DNA of 64,000 bases from Flaccisagitta enflata (Eukaryota; Chaetognatha; Sagittoidea; Aphragmophora): contig OZ231127.1 of the NCBI GenBank assembly GCA_965153355.1, positions 45,074,001-45,138,000 of the forward strand. Reading direction: 5' to 3'. A program made the translations under genes and the position numbers. This document shows, one piece after another, positions 25,910-37,696 of this stretch (positions are counted from its first letter, which is position 1; every line of letters begins with the position of its first letter). Under the pieces are notes generated by a model. That model ran no database searches, was not told where the DNA came from, and saw only the letters and a program-made list of their open reading frames with translations.

Positions 25910-26165
25910 GCGTGACGGACCTACGGACCTATGGATGGACGTACATTCTCTTAGAGAGATGCAAGGAGGCACCTTTGGTTGGTATTTGTCCTTTGATTGG
26001 TATTTGTCGTTTGATTGGTATTAGTCGTTTGATTGGATGTCTTGTCATTTAAAGGTAACTCTCTATGATCGGTATTTGTAGCTTGAATGGCATTTGTCCC
26101 CTGATTGGTATATGTCCTTTGATTGGTATATGTCCTTTGATTGGTAGTTGCCCTTTGATTGATTG
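25910..26165. repeat. Hairpin-family end fragment and 18-bp tandem repeats
   Basis: GGACCTACGGACCTATGGATG followed by AGATGC-AAGGAG-GCACCT (about 25956-25973) resembles a hairpin-family 3' end with one mismatched pair. It abuts roughly ten degenerate copies of an 18-bp unit of the type GATTGGTATTTGTCCTTT (25976-26165). Confidence 0.65.
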
Positions 26166-26633
26166 TCTTTTCCCATGTCCGAAGGGATAACTGACGTTCA
26201 TCCTTTGATATCACTGACCTAGTCTATAAGCCAATACACTGCAAGCTTCAAGTTCAAGTTCAAGTTATAGCCACTAGTGCACTAGAATTACTAGACTAGT
26301 TTTTCCTTGCCAAAGTAATTAAAAATGTATTTGTTTATTTTTGTAATTGAATTTGTATTGGTAACAACGAAATTTGACGAAAAAAATCATGCAAATTAAT
26401 CAGATATCACCACAATAATGTATACTATGTACAAAATAGTGTCAGTCATGTATTTATGATGAATCTTCGTTCTATACTTACATAATTGGGAGACTCGTGT
26501 GTAACATGTTAAATGTCATGAACAAATATTTCATGAACAGATGGTTTTTTTTTCAAAGTGTATACGGAAATCATTTTCAGTTTGTGATGAGAAATATACA
26601 GGTTTCGTTTTGGGTAATTCTTCTTTTGAAGAT
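26166..26633. other. AT-rich 3' flank of the cysteine-rich gene
   Basis: No open frames of note. On the minus strand an AATAAA lies near 26335, about 300 bp past the stop at 26634, and could be its polyadenylation signal. Confidence 0.4.
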
Positions 26634-27198
26634 TTAACAGTCTTCCCAATGAAAACAGTCGCAGATGCAATCAGTTGGTTTTGTGCATGAGCAGAAGAAG
26701 CCAAAGAGACATCTGCCTCTGCAAACGTTGTATTGAGTACATTGAACCGCGCATCTGATGTCAAAGGGACGATCTCGCCGTTGCCGAGACAAACTCAAGC
26801 CATCCATAGCAGGCATCACCTCTGCATTGGACAAACCATCTGAAAATAAAGAAGATTTTGTTTCTGACACAAGGTTTGATACTCAAGTTGTTACAATTCG
26901 ATTGACTTGTCAAATTTCAATATCAAGTTATTCTATTTTGCCAAGAAGTTGTCTTTTGCGATAGTTTTTTGGTAAGTGACGGTAGAATATGACCAATTTG
27001 TGCAACAATAATTCTGTTATTATATAGTAGCATAAATTTGAATTTAAACATCAAAATTTTTTATTTGCCCCTGTCAATTGTGAAATTTGTCAAATTCATC
27101 CCACCACATGCAAATTTTGTAGTTCATTCAATCCTTACCATTAGAAGGAGTACATCCACCGGGAGGACAATCTGTCGTTGTTGTCGTTGTTGGCGCGC
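26634..27198 (-). CDS. Secreted-type cysteine-rich peptide, last two exons
   Basis: Two minus-strand exons join in phase. Exon 27139-27198 (60 nt) is preceded by TTTACGCAG and followed by GTAAGG; it encodes a threonine run and DCPPGGCTPSN. Exon 26634-26839 (206 nt) is preceded by TTTATTTTCAG and ends in TAA. Both boundaries are phase 1, and so is the entry to the first exon. The last exon carries SLSRQRRDRPFDI, a possible dibasic cleavage region, then ten cysteines spaced C-x3-C-x5-C-x3-C-x5-C-x-C-x5-C-x-C-x-C-x5-C. The CxxxC...CxC order is reminiscent of disulfide-rich defensin-like or venom-like peptides, but I recognise no exact family. The signal-peptide exon would lie further right and was not found. 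Function is unproven. Confidence 0.55.
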
Positions 27199-28110
<912 letters not shown>

Positions 28111-28127
28111 GACAGATATTGAATAAC

Positions 28128-28283
28128 AACAAGGCCGGATACACAGCAAGACAATTGCAGATGGTTGGGCAGGAGCAGTAATGCAAAAAGCACCTAGGAT
28201 TTAAAAATGTGACGGACCAACCAACGGACCAAGGGACCAACCAATCAACACAGCAAGGTGTAGAGTCGCGTGCCTGCGACTAA
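28128..28283 (+). repeat. Hairpin-ended repeat family copy
   Basis: AACAAGGCCGGATACACAGC start, GGTTGGGCAGGAGCAGTAAT block, GGACCAACCAACGGACC core, and the terminal stem AGTCGC-GTGCCT-GCGACT (28264-28281) followed by AA. Confidence 0.8.
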
Positions 28284-28340
28284 TAACAGACAGGCAGTCA
28301 ACCAGACAACTTGAGATGTACATGCAGAAGAAATTACACT

Positions 28341-28985
28341 AAACAAGGTTGTATACAAAGCTACCAAGGTTGCGTGCGGGTGGGCAGGGGCAGTGATTAA
28401 TAGTCGCAAAAGTGTTTGGTGGTTAGCGGTACCCATGCTCTGCCTAAGTAGGCTGTGATTAAAGTTGAGGGGGGAGCAGGGCAGCCACCCCAAAGGGGTC
28501 GATGACCTATGCTTTCACACATATGGGGAATTTTCTCCTCCTTCTTCTCCTCTGTACCCCCCCTCAAATCCCAGTGTCCAGGCCCAAATTCCAGTCTCGA
28601 GGCCAAAATCACAGTCTTGAGTCCCAAATCCAAGCCTCAAGGCCCAAATCCTAGCCTCCAGGCCCAAATCCTAGCCTGGAGGCTGAGATTTAGGCCTCAA
28701 GGCTGGGAACTGGGCCTCTTAGCTGGGATGGACCTCAAGGCTGACTTTTTGGCCTCAAGTCTGGAATCTGGGCCTCCATGTTAGGATTTGGGCTTAGTGG
28801 CTAGGATTTGGGCCTCAAAGCTTGGATTTAGGCCTCGTGACTGGGATTTGGGCCTCGAGACTGGGATTTGGGCCTCGAGACTGGGATTTGGGGGGGGGTA
28901 CAAAGGAGAAGAAGGAGAAGAAATTTCCCCATATGTGTGAAAGCATAGGTCATTGACCCCTTTGGGACCGCTGCCCAAAAAGGTT
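28341..28985 (+). mobile_element. Palindromic satellite element A2 inside a hairpin-family copy
   Basis: A hairpin-family start (AACAAGGTTGTATACAAAGC, 28341 on) runs into GTGATTAATAGTCGC. From about 28487, GGGCAGCCACCCCAAAGGGG + TCGATGACCTATGC opens an inverted pair closed by GCATAGGTCATTGACCCCTT plus TGGGACCGCTGCCC (about 28944-28976). The core has about 16 units of AGGCCCAAATCCCAGTCTCG; their orientation flips near 28690, making the whole core roughly palindromic. Confidence 0.7.
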
Positions 28986-28989
28986 ATCC

Positions 28990-29342
28990 AAGCATTTGGG
29001 CAGGAGCAGTAATGCATAACAGGTTGCCCAAGGGCAATACATGATCAGCGATACCCATTGCCCTGCTTTGCATGGTTATAAATTGGAATGAGAGGCAGGG
29101 CAGCGGCCCCGAAGGGGACAAAGTCCTGTAGAACACAGGGGACTTCCGTTCATTCATTCGTCCGTCCGTCCCTCCGTCCGCCCCCCCCCCCCCCCAGGCC
29201 CGCTCAGGCCTGAAATCTGCCCCCTCAGGCCTTGAATCTGAGAGGGCCTGGGGGGACGAACAAATGGATGAACAGATGAACGAACAAACGAAAGTCCCTT
29301 GTGTTCTACAGGACTTCGTCCCCTTTGGGGCCACTGCCAAAA
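28990..29342 (-). mobile_element. Palindromic element family B, copy 2
   Basis: GGCAGCGGCCCCGAAGGGGA, then AAGTCCTGTAGAACACAGGG, is mirrored by CCTTGTGTTCTACAGGACTT and CGTCCCCTTTGGGGCCACTGCC (ends about 29338). In the centre are a GTCCGTCC run, a C15 run and a CTGAAATCTGCCCCCTCAGGC unit. The leading segment 29005-29090 matches 21718-21798 in reverse. Confidence 0.7.
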
Positions 29343-29357
29343 AGTCAAAAACATCAA

Positions 29358-29524
29358 AACAAGGCCAGATACACGGCCAATACCAGTCGCGGACGGGTGG
29401 GCAGGGGCGGAAATGCGTGTTTTCACACTTTCCAACTTGATCACCACGGACCGACCAACCGACCGACCAACCGACGGACGGACGGACAAAGCCTCTTATA
29501 GAGTCGCTAGTCCGCGACTAAAAA
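29358..29524 (+). repeat. Hairpin-ended repeat family copy, compact
   Basis: AACAAGGCCAGATACACGGC, CAGTCGCGGACGGGTGGGCA, CGACCAACCGACGGACGG core, then the stem AGTCGC-TAGTCC-GCGACT (29502-29519) and AAAAA. The subterminal GTCGCGGAC matches the 3' arm GTCCGCGAC as a complement, a variant private to this copy and 38052-38195. Confidence 0.85.
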
Positions 29525-29984
29525 GCAAAGTGATGGGCTGACCAATGGACCAACCAACCGACTGACAGATGGAGTGGAATATAGAATTGCGTGCACATAA
29601 CTAAAAAGAGACTCCCATTAATGACTTTTTTCTGGTTGGCTATAGATACATTTATTGATATTTGGAAAACAATTTTTAGATAAGGTCTTTTCTTAAAGAA
29701 TGGGTTTGTGAATTTTTTCTCCCATTCATTCTTCAATAAACAGAAATACCTTTCAATTTTGATGTTAACCTTTGAGTTCCCACAAGAAGTATGTCGGTAA
29801 GTTCACTCTTATCAAACATTAGTCAACTTTAGAAAAATCCTCAAGTGTTTCGGGATATCTCATCAAGATATCTCTGAATATTGGAAAGGTGGGTTATCGC
29901 TTTGATGTAAAATGAAGAGGCTCATGACAATTTTTGGTCTCTCAGTGACTCCAGTCTGATGATGTATGAGTAAGAAACAACTGG
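29525..29984. other. Gene-free stretch
   Basis: AT-rich. CCAATGGACCAACCAACCGAC near 29542 is a leftover family-like core. Nothing coding. Confidence 0.4.
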
Positions 29985-30360
29985 GCTTTTTAGTTGCGTG
30001 CAAGCGACTCTACAACCCGCTTTTTCCGTCCGTCCGTCGGTCCGTCAGTCTGTCGGTCCGTCGGTCGGTCCATCCGTCAAACTTTACTTTTTATATTACT
30101 TTAAGTAATTTTTAATCATTATAGGTCGTTTAAAGTCATCATAAGTCATTCTAAGTCATTCTTTGTCATTCTAAGATATGAAGTCAAAATAAGTTACATT
30201 CAGTCATTAAAGTCAAATTGGTCAATTTGGTTGTTTGAGTCATTTTACACCATTCTATGACTTTAGGAATCATTTTAAGTCGTTTTAAGTCATCCTGAGT
30301 CTTTAAAAGTCAATTCAAGTCATCTCAAGTTATTTATGTCCCGCACGCAACTTATAGTAG
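29985..30360 (-). repeat. Hairpin-ended repeat family copy, long core
   Basis: TTTTTAGTTGCGTGCAAGCGACT (stem 29992-30009 with one G-T pair), CTACAACCCGC, (CCGT/CGGT)n core, then repeated TTTAAGTCATT...TAAGTCATTCT units to about 30335. It closes with CCCGCACGCAACTTA; the CCTTGTT terminus is missing. Confidence 0.65.
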
Positions 30361-31077
30361 TAAGCGGAGATGTAACTTGTCAATTTATTGAAATCTATCG
30401 TCAAAAACCCGTCTTTTCCTCACGCAAAAAATGAGTTTGATATACATAGCATTAATGCTGTCCACTTGTTTTACAATATTTTTGTATAAACATGCCCAGG
30501 CATACCAAAAAACACCTCAGACGATCAGGAAATGGTAAAAAAAGCGATGAAAATTAAGAAACGCTATCCATAGAAATTACCAAAAATCATCTTAATTACA
30601 ATCATGCAGAGGGGGTCTCAATATGTGTGCATCTGCGAGTTCCAAATATATATGAAAGAGGAGACCAAACACTGTCTGAGTCAGGTTTCAAAAGATATTT
30701 TCTCTGCTGCACTCCCCTTCTACCAATCGCATATTTTCATGGTTATTAAGCATAAAAACTACTGTGCAGCTAAGCAGCTTCAAAACGAAATTAGCAGTAA
30801 CAAACGATTTTTTAAACCCAGTTTCTGTTTGATAATCATTATTGTCTAATATATAAAAGAAATGAACCCAATTAATATTTCATTGAATATATACTTTTAA
30901 AAGTGCTAAATTAAGCCTCTTTTGACAAAATTTACCTAGAAAGTGACATGTTATTTTTAGGAATCTCTTTTCTACTTATAGGTGTTGGCCTTGTTTAAGA
31001 TTAAGGCTTGATAATTTAAGGCATCCGAAACCGCTGCCTCTGTGACGCTTGAGCGATCTGTTATATTTGTGTGTTTC
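30361..31077. other. Gene-free AT-rich stretch
   Basis: An 81-codon frame at 30604-30849 (plus) begins with ATG but has no recognisable features. Otherwise featureless. Confidence 0.4.
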
Positions 31078-31260
31078 TTTTTAGTCGCGCACATGCGACT
31101 CTACACCTTACCGTGTCGGTCGGTAGCTTGGTCGGTAGCTTGGTCTGCCGGTCCGTCCGTCCGTCTGTCCGTCCGTCACATTTTTTAATTCTAAGCAGTT
31201 TTCTCATTACTGCTCCTGCCCAACCATCTGCGACTGGATTGCCGTGTATCCGGCCATGTT
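31078..31260 (-). repeat. Hairpin-ended repeat family copy, full length
   Basis: TTTTAGTCGC-GCACAT-GCGACT stem (31083-31100), CTACACC, GTCGGTAGCTTGGTC repeats and a GTCCGTCCGTC core. Then CTGCTCCTGCCCAACCATCT, GCGACTGGATTGCCGTGTAT and CCGGCCATGTT close the copy. The same arrangement, split by an LTR element, occurs at 55040/60575. Confidence 0.85.
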
Positions 31261-31412
31261 CTTTTCTTTTATTTTTTTCTGTTTTCTTTTTACCTACCAT
31301 GAATCATGGCGGTGAAGAAGGCCGCAACGAAACAAAGGGCGATCAACTTCATGGTTGATTTTTGAAAAAGAATGTTTGAAACAATGACTTAGTCGAGTAT
31401 TGAAGAAAAAAG

Positions 31413-31760
<348 letters not shown>

Positions 31761-31808
31761 AAAAAGACAGCAAGACAGTAATTGATAGTGTGTCAGAGGA
31801 TCAACTTA

Positions 31809-31885
31809 AACAAGGCCGGATTCACAGTCAATAAGTAGTCGCTTGCGGGTGGGCTGTGGGCAGGGGCAGTAATGCGGCTGGTCAG
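31809..31885 (+). repeat. Hairpin-ended repeat family, left-end fragment
   Basis: AACAAGGCCGGATTCACAGTC, TAGTCGCTTGCGGGTGGGC and GGGCAGGGGCAGTAATGCGG match the left end of the family. The rest is missing. Confidence 0.7.
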
Positions 31886-33009
31886 CAGGGGGCCGGCAGC
31901 CCACCAATCGAGGAGGGCACTCAAGGCCAAATCCTCATCTGAAAATGCTCCCACCACCAGAATTGGACTAGAGTGTTTGTAATTTTCACTGCTCATTATA
32001 ATTTAAGTGGTTTTTGAGTAAACCTTAAAAACAAAGTGTTCTTAAGCCTTGATTGATACTTTATTTGCATCACTAGTCATCTTTTTTTGTATAGTCTTTT
32101 AACATAATTTAATATTGTCAATTTTTGAAAATCCTAAGATCCAAATTCCAAAAAATCATAATTTTGATTTTTTTTCAAATACTAATCATTTTTCTTTATT
32201 TTCTAAATATTCAAAAGCAGAAAATGAATAATGTAGATTTTTTTTTAGATTATTCTTATGATAGATTTTAATATCCTTAAAAAGGATTTCAATAATTCTT
32301 TTTTTTTAAATTTGTGAAAAATGATGTCAAAACAAGGATAAAGCTGAACAGTGAAAACAAACAAATAGTCAACCTTTTTCATAAATAAAATAAATCAGTC
32401 TTTTAAAAATCCTCAAGAAGACACTAGTTAAGAATTAAAATGAGGGATGTCCTGCTTCATTCCACTCAAATCCAAATTCTGACTAAAGTGGTTTCAGTTT
32501 TAACGAGTCCAAAATTTGGCCTAAAATGGCTCCCCCCACCAATCATACCGTAGCAATTGATTTTTTTCTTGTTTCACATATATTCATGTCCAACTAAGAA
32601 AAATCTGGATTCAAATCAATTCTTATGGCCTGGGAAGACTGGGAGGATCAAAAAAATAAAAAAAAAACAGATCACAATCGCAATCGTCACTAAAGAGGTT
32701 TAGGAAACATTTTATTGTTCTTAAGAAAATGAAGCAAACGATATCTCATCAATGTTTCACTTCAACTTCAACTGCCCTATGACACGCAAAAAATGGATTT
32801 TGTTAGTAAGCAAAGATTACAAATTGATCGAAGAATTTCTTGATAGTAAATTTTTCTGACCATAAAAAGCTCAAAAATCAAAACTAAGTGGTAGAATTCA
32901 TTCAATAGAAAATAGTCGTACCCAAAAAGGGCCCTTTAGACATTATCAGCCTCCTCCCTCCTCTGGGTGGTCAGGGGCATAATGGGGAAAAGCAGGGGCC
33001 GTAATGTTA
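31886..33009. other. Gene-free AT-rich stretch
   Basis: About 1.1 kb of AT-rich, non-repetitive sequence without open frames above background. No repeat boundaries recognised. Confidence 0.5.
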
Positions 33010-33257
33010 AACAAGGCCGGATACACGGCTACCCCAGTTGCGTGCGGGTGGGCAGGGGCCATATTTGAGGCCAGTGAAGCATTTGGGCAGGAGCGGTATA
33101 GCCAAAAACCCCATAAACGCCGAAAAAGTAAAGTGTGACAGACCGACGGACCGATGGACGGACGGACCGACGGACCGACGGACCGACGGACCGACGGACC
33201 GACGGACCGACGGACCGACAAAGCGGGGTGTAGAGTCGCGTAGCACGCGACTAAAAA
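33010..33257 (+). repeat. Hairpin-ended repeat family, reference full-length copy
   Basis: This is the clearest copy. Left end AACAAGGCCGGATACACGGC; block CAGTTGCGTGCGGGTGGGCA; block GCATTTGGGCAGGAGCGGTA; a (GGACCGAC)n core; AAAGCGGGGTGTAGAG; then the stem AGTCGCG-TAGCA-CGCGACT (33234-33252) and AAAAA. It has no terminal inverted repeats and no coding capacity. A conserved left block, microsatellite core, 3' stem-loop and a subterminal motif that matches the stem arm resemble Helentron-type non-autonomous elements (HINE/DINE-1). The assignment is inference. Confidence 0.8.
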
Positions 33258-33326
33258 TCGCTCTTTCATCCAGATTTTCGCGTTACCATCCTTCCTCCCT
33301 ACTTAGGGACACAGCCTCTTACTGGA

Positions 33327-33525
33327 AACAAGGCCGGATACACGGCTGCCGAAGTCGCGTGCAGGTGGGCAGGGGCAGAAATGAAATAGACCAGCTAGGC
33401 AGTTGGGCAGGACCTGTAACCCCAAAACCGCCCGTAAACGTCAAAAAAGCAAAGTGTTACCAACGGACGGACCGACCAACCGACCGACAGATCAGGTTGT
33501 AGAGTCGCGTGCACGTGACTAAAAA
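33327..33525 (+). repeat. Hairpin-ended repeat family copy
   Basis: AACAAGGCCGGATACACGGC, AAGTCGCGTGCAGGTGGGCA, GCAGTTGGGCAGGACCTGTA, GGACGGACCGACCAACCGAC core, and the stem AGTCGCGTGCACGTGACT (33503-33520, one G-T pair) plus AAAAA. It lies 70 bp from the previous copy in the same orientation. Confidence 0.85.
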
Positions 33526-33534
33526 GTCGAATTA

Positions 33535-34165
33535 GGTGATTTGACTTTTTGAACTTAGGGGAAAAATAAAGTTTTCCATCTGTGGTTTGAGGCAATTTTA
33601 GAAATTTTGGCAATTTTTGGGCTGGGAGTATATGTTTTCAGTTGCGTGCACGCAACTCTACACCTTGCCATGTTGGTCCGTCCGTCCATTGGTCATCCAT
33701 CTGTCCATCTGTCTTGACTCCTTAAGATAAATTGGGGTGTTTAAAGGTACTTTTGGGTTCTTTAAGGTACTTCAGGGTATTTCAGGGTACTTTAGGTTAC
33801 TGATGTTACCCTGGGTACTAATGGTGCATTAGGGTAGTTTTGGGTAGTTTTGGATATTTTTGAGTATTTTTGTTAATTTTCGGGTATTTTTGAGTATTTT
33901 GGATATCATATTGCATTGATATTGTATTGATATTGTATCGATATTGTATCGATATTGTGGCAATATTGCATCAATATATATTGCACAGCCTTGGAGGTGA
34001 GGAAGGACATTTTTAACATTTTTGACCATTTTTTTTCAGGCACCCATGTTTGTCATCTCGACGCACAGGACTGTTGCCTTCTTGGGCTTGTTTGATATTC
34101 ATAGCTAAGAAAGAGCTATTTTTTTTCTTTCAAATGGCGCCAACCAGAGGTCAACCACTGACGAT
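33535..34165. repeat. Interspersed repeat R3, copy 2, split by a hairpin-family copy
   Basis: The left part of R3 (GACTTTTTGAACTTAGGGG ... GGCAATTTTTGGGCTGGG) stops near 33637. The right part (TTTTTTTCTTTCAAATGG, CCAACCAGAGGTCAA) resumes near 34116. In between is a minus-orientation hairpin-family copy. Confidence 0.55.
33637..34092 (-). repeat. Hairpin-ended repeat family copy with compensated stem
   Basis: The perfect palindrome AGTTGCGTGCACGCAACT (33640-33657) differs from AGTCGCGTGCACGCGACT by one base change on each arm that preserves pairing. CTACACCTTGCCATGTTGGTC and a GTCCATCTGTCC core follow. The middle is TTTAGGGTACTTT-type and ATATTGTATCGAT-type repeats (33730-33990). The right end is diverged, closing near GGGCTTGTTT. 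Confidence 0.6.
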
Positions 34166-34414
34166 CCAGGCCTGTCAACGTCAATTTGATTTATTGCACG
34201 ATCTAGGCAATTCTTGTCTGCAAGAGAGAGATGGCTTTGTATCAATTTTCGATATGATTTACTAATTAATTACTAAGTTATTTAAAATTGCTTATTATTT
34301 CATACTATATCTTGTTAGTTCCTAAGATTTAATCTGGATTTTAGATGCATTCTTAACAACTACTGTTAACAAAACTGAAAACTCTTTAACTTTTTGTTTT
34401 CCTCCTCCTTTCTT

Positions 34415-34522
<108 letters not shown>

Positions 34523-34861
34523 AATTCCTCATTTCTTTTGTGATCTCGCCAATTCCTTATTTCCATGGTGTGTGTCTTTCTCTTCCTTCTTCTTTTCATT
34601 GATTGTACTCACAATGAGTCTCCCCCGTCTCGGTATTCTATCCTCTGTCTCCAGAGACAGCTTCAGTATCTCGGTCAGTCCGATATAGATTGATATGTTG
34701 TGCAGGTTACCAGAGGTCTCCAGAATGATTATTTTTCGCGTTATGATTTAGTGAATCTTTTTTTATTTTTTCACATTTTTGTGAAAATCATTATTTTTCA
34801 TAGATTCTAATTTCTGGCCCTATATAACAAGAAACAACAGTCAACAAATAAACATATAGAC

Positions 34862-35554
<693 letters not shown>

Positions 35555-35715
35555 AGATGCGAGGACGCATCTAAAAATGATCAGGGGTGGTTGGTGAGTG
35601 ATCGGAGATGGATAAGCGGGATTTTTGAGGTAGGGTTAACGGACATACGGACATATGGACATACGGACGGACGGACAGACCCTCTTATAGAGATGCAAGG
35701 ACGCATCTAAAAACA
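35555..35715 (+). repeat. Two hairpin-family 3' ends of the AGATGC class
   Basis: AGATGCG-AGGA-CGCATCT (35555-35572) with AAAAA, and about 130 bp later TCTTATAG followed by AGATGC-AAGGAC-GCATCT (35691-35708) with AAAAA. A (GGACATAC)/(GGACGGAC) core precedes the second. Both stems pair perfectly but differ in sequence from the AGTCGC class. Confidence 0.7.
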
Positions 35716-36750
35716 GACAAGGCAGTCAACCAGACAGCATGAGATGCACGCACAGGAGAACATGCATTGAAAAAAAGAGACTCCCATTTACAACTTTTTT
35801 CTGGTCGGCGATAGCTGCCTTTATTGTAGAGTTTCTTAGCAAGTGGCTAAAAAGACTGAGCGGTAAACGGACAAGTTAGATACACAGACTCACTGGAAGG
35901 GTAAAGGATATGAGGGAAACAGAAAGAGACATCGTTGCAGTGACAAAGACAGAAACGATGGCTAGGGGAGATGTTTAACTTAACTCACAGCGTCCAGGAC
36001 TAATCTCTAGGTCTGAAAAAATGGTCATGACTCCTGACTAATTGAAATGTGTTTTTTGATGCATTAGCTATAAATAAAGGACAAAAAAATAAAAAAATTG
36101 GCTAGGAAATATTGAATTTAAGGTCTTACAGTAGTAAAAAAAAGTAATTTTATGCATTTTTTTTCTTAAAAAATGTATTCATGATTTTTAGAAATATAGA
36201 GAATCTATAAAAAATTTGGAAATAGTTGCTATACAAATTTTTTTACCCCATAAAATAAGTTTGGAGTGTTCCTTTACAAATGATAGTTGAAAGAAACTAT
36301 TTCCGAATAATGAATTAAGTTTTTTTAAGCCCATTTTTGTTCAAACTACTTTCAAAAATTTGAAAACTATAAAAAGTGTGTTACAACTATCAAAATACAT
36401 ATGTATTGATGTTTACCAGCTAGTTTAAAGAAATATTTTGCCTATCAGAGCTTAATAATTGCAAAAAAAAAACATGAAAAAAAACTATTTTCCGGCTGAA
36501 GAATAAGGATTTCTAGCTTAAAGAAAAGTGGGCTCAAAAGGGCGAGTCTGGCGACCCTTATCAAGTTTGGTCTTGAAATGTGCATATAACCTTGGGGCAC
36601 ACTAATCTAGGCTTGTTTGATCTAACCTCAGGTGCGTGTTCAAATGTCTAAAAAAAAAGTACCCAAAATGGCTATTTTTTGTGTTTTTTTGCCTAAAACC
36701 AATTTATGCCCTATTAGCGGGTGTACTCTAGTGAAGCTCCACTGTATCTT
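35716..36750. other. Gene-free AT-rich stretch
   Basis: About 1 kb with no open frames or recognisable repeats except homopolymer runs. Confidence 0.5.
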
Positions 36751-36895
36751 TTTAGATGCGTCATTGCATCTCTATAAGACGGTCTGTCTGTCCATCCATC
36801 TGTCCATCAGACGGTCCTTCCATCCATCCGTCTGTTCGTCTGTCCGTTGGTCGGTTATGCCTCTTCTTATATCACACAGATGCCTAAAAACACAT
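36750..36895 (-). repeat. Hairpin-family copy of the AGATGC class
   Basis: TTTTTAGATGC-GTCATT-GCATCT (stem 36754-36771), CTATAAGACGG and a GTCTGTCCATCC core. The distal end is diverged. Confidence 0.65.
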
Positions 36896-36979
36896 TTGAC
36901 CTAGTCAATAGTCTTGACCAATTTTTTCGACCTAGGGTTTATTCCTGGACGCCGTGGACTATAAATTGAGAATGTCAAT

Positions 36980-37553
36980 TGGAAAATAGTCAAATAACGT
37001 AAGTCAACTTTTTGAAATGAAGGGGAGAAATACAGTTTTCCATTTTCTATTTGAGGCAATTTCTAATTGAGGCAATTGTGTGGAGGGATGTGTGCCCCTG
37101 CCCACCTGTCCGCATCAATATTTTAACCCCAGGATACTTGTTTTCTACTGATAAAGGAAACTGATATTTCAAATCATGAATGATATGAAAGCTCTACTTT
37201 TTAATAGCAGACACACAACTCTATGAGTGGCTTTGTCCGTACGTTGGTCCGTCCTTCTGTTGGTCCATTTGTCATGCTTGAGTTGAAAATGCGAAAAAAT
37301 GCGCACTTAAGATGCTGCAGTGATTATTGTGTGTGTGCGTGTGTGAGTGTGTGGGAGGTGAGGTTGGGACGAAGCTGGGGGTTAGATGCCCCTGCCCGAA
37401 CGTCCGAAACGATATTGTGACCCCACGTCACTTGTTCTTTCTAATCAAATTGCACAAGAAATGTCTTGAAAAGCACCAATCATATTAAGTTTCATTGGAT
37501 ATTTGATTGTTTATGTCTAGCACGTGACTTAGAGGTGTTGGCCTTGGTTTTTG
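36980..37553. repeat. R3 copy 3 and a degenerate hairpin-family copy
   Basis: 36985-37075 matches the left half of R3. From 37203 (TTTTTAATAGC...CAACTCTATGAGTGGC, TTGGTCCGTCC core) to AGCACGTGACTTAGAGG and GGCCTTGG (about 37553), the sequence follows the minus-orientation family plan with a decayed stem. Confidence 0.45.
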
Positions 37554-37696
37554 TAACTAGAGGGAACTAAGTTTAGTAAGACAAGGTTAGAAAATGATGC
37601 TCTGTCATTTTCTAGAAACATCCTAACACGAATCGTGACGTGTTCGATGAACACATAAATAGGTTCCTCTCAATTATGTTCCTGTTTTCATCATTC

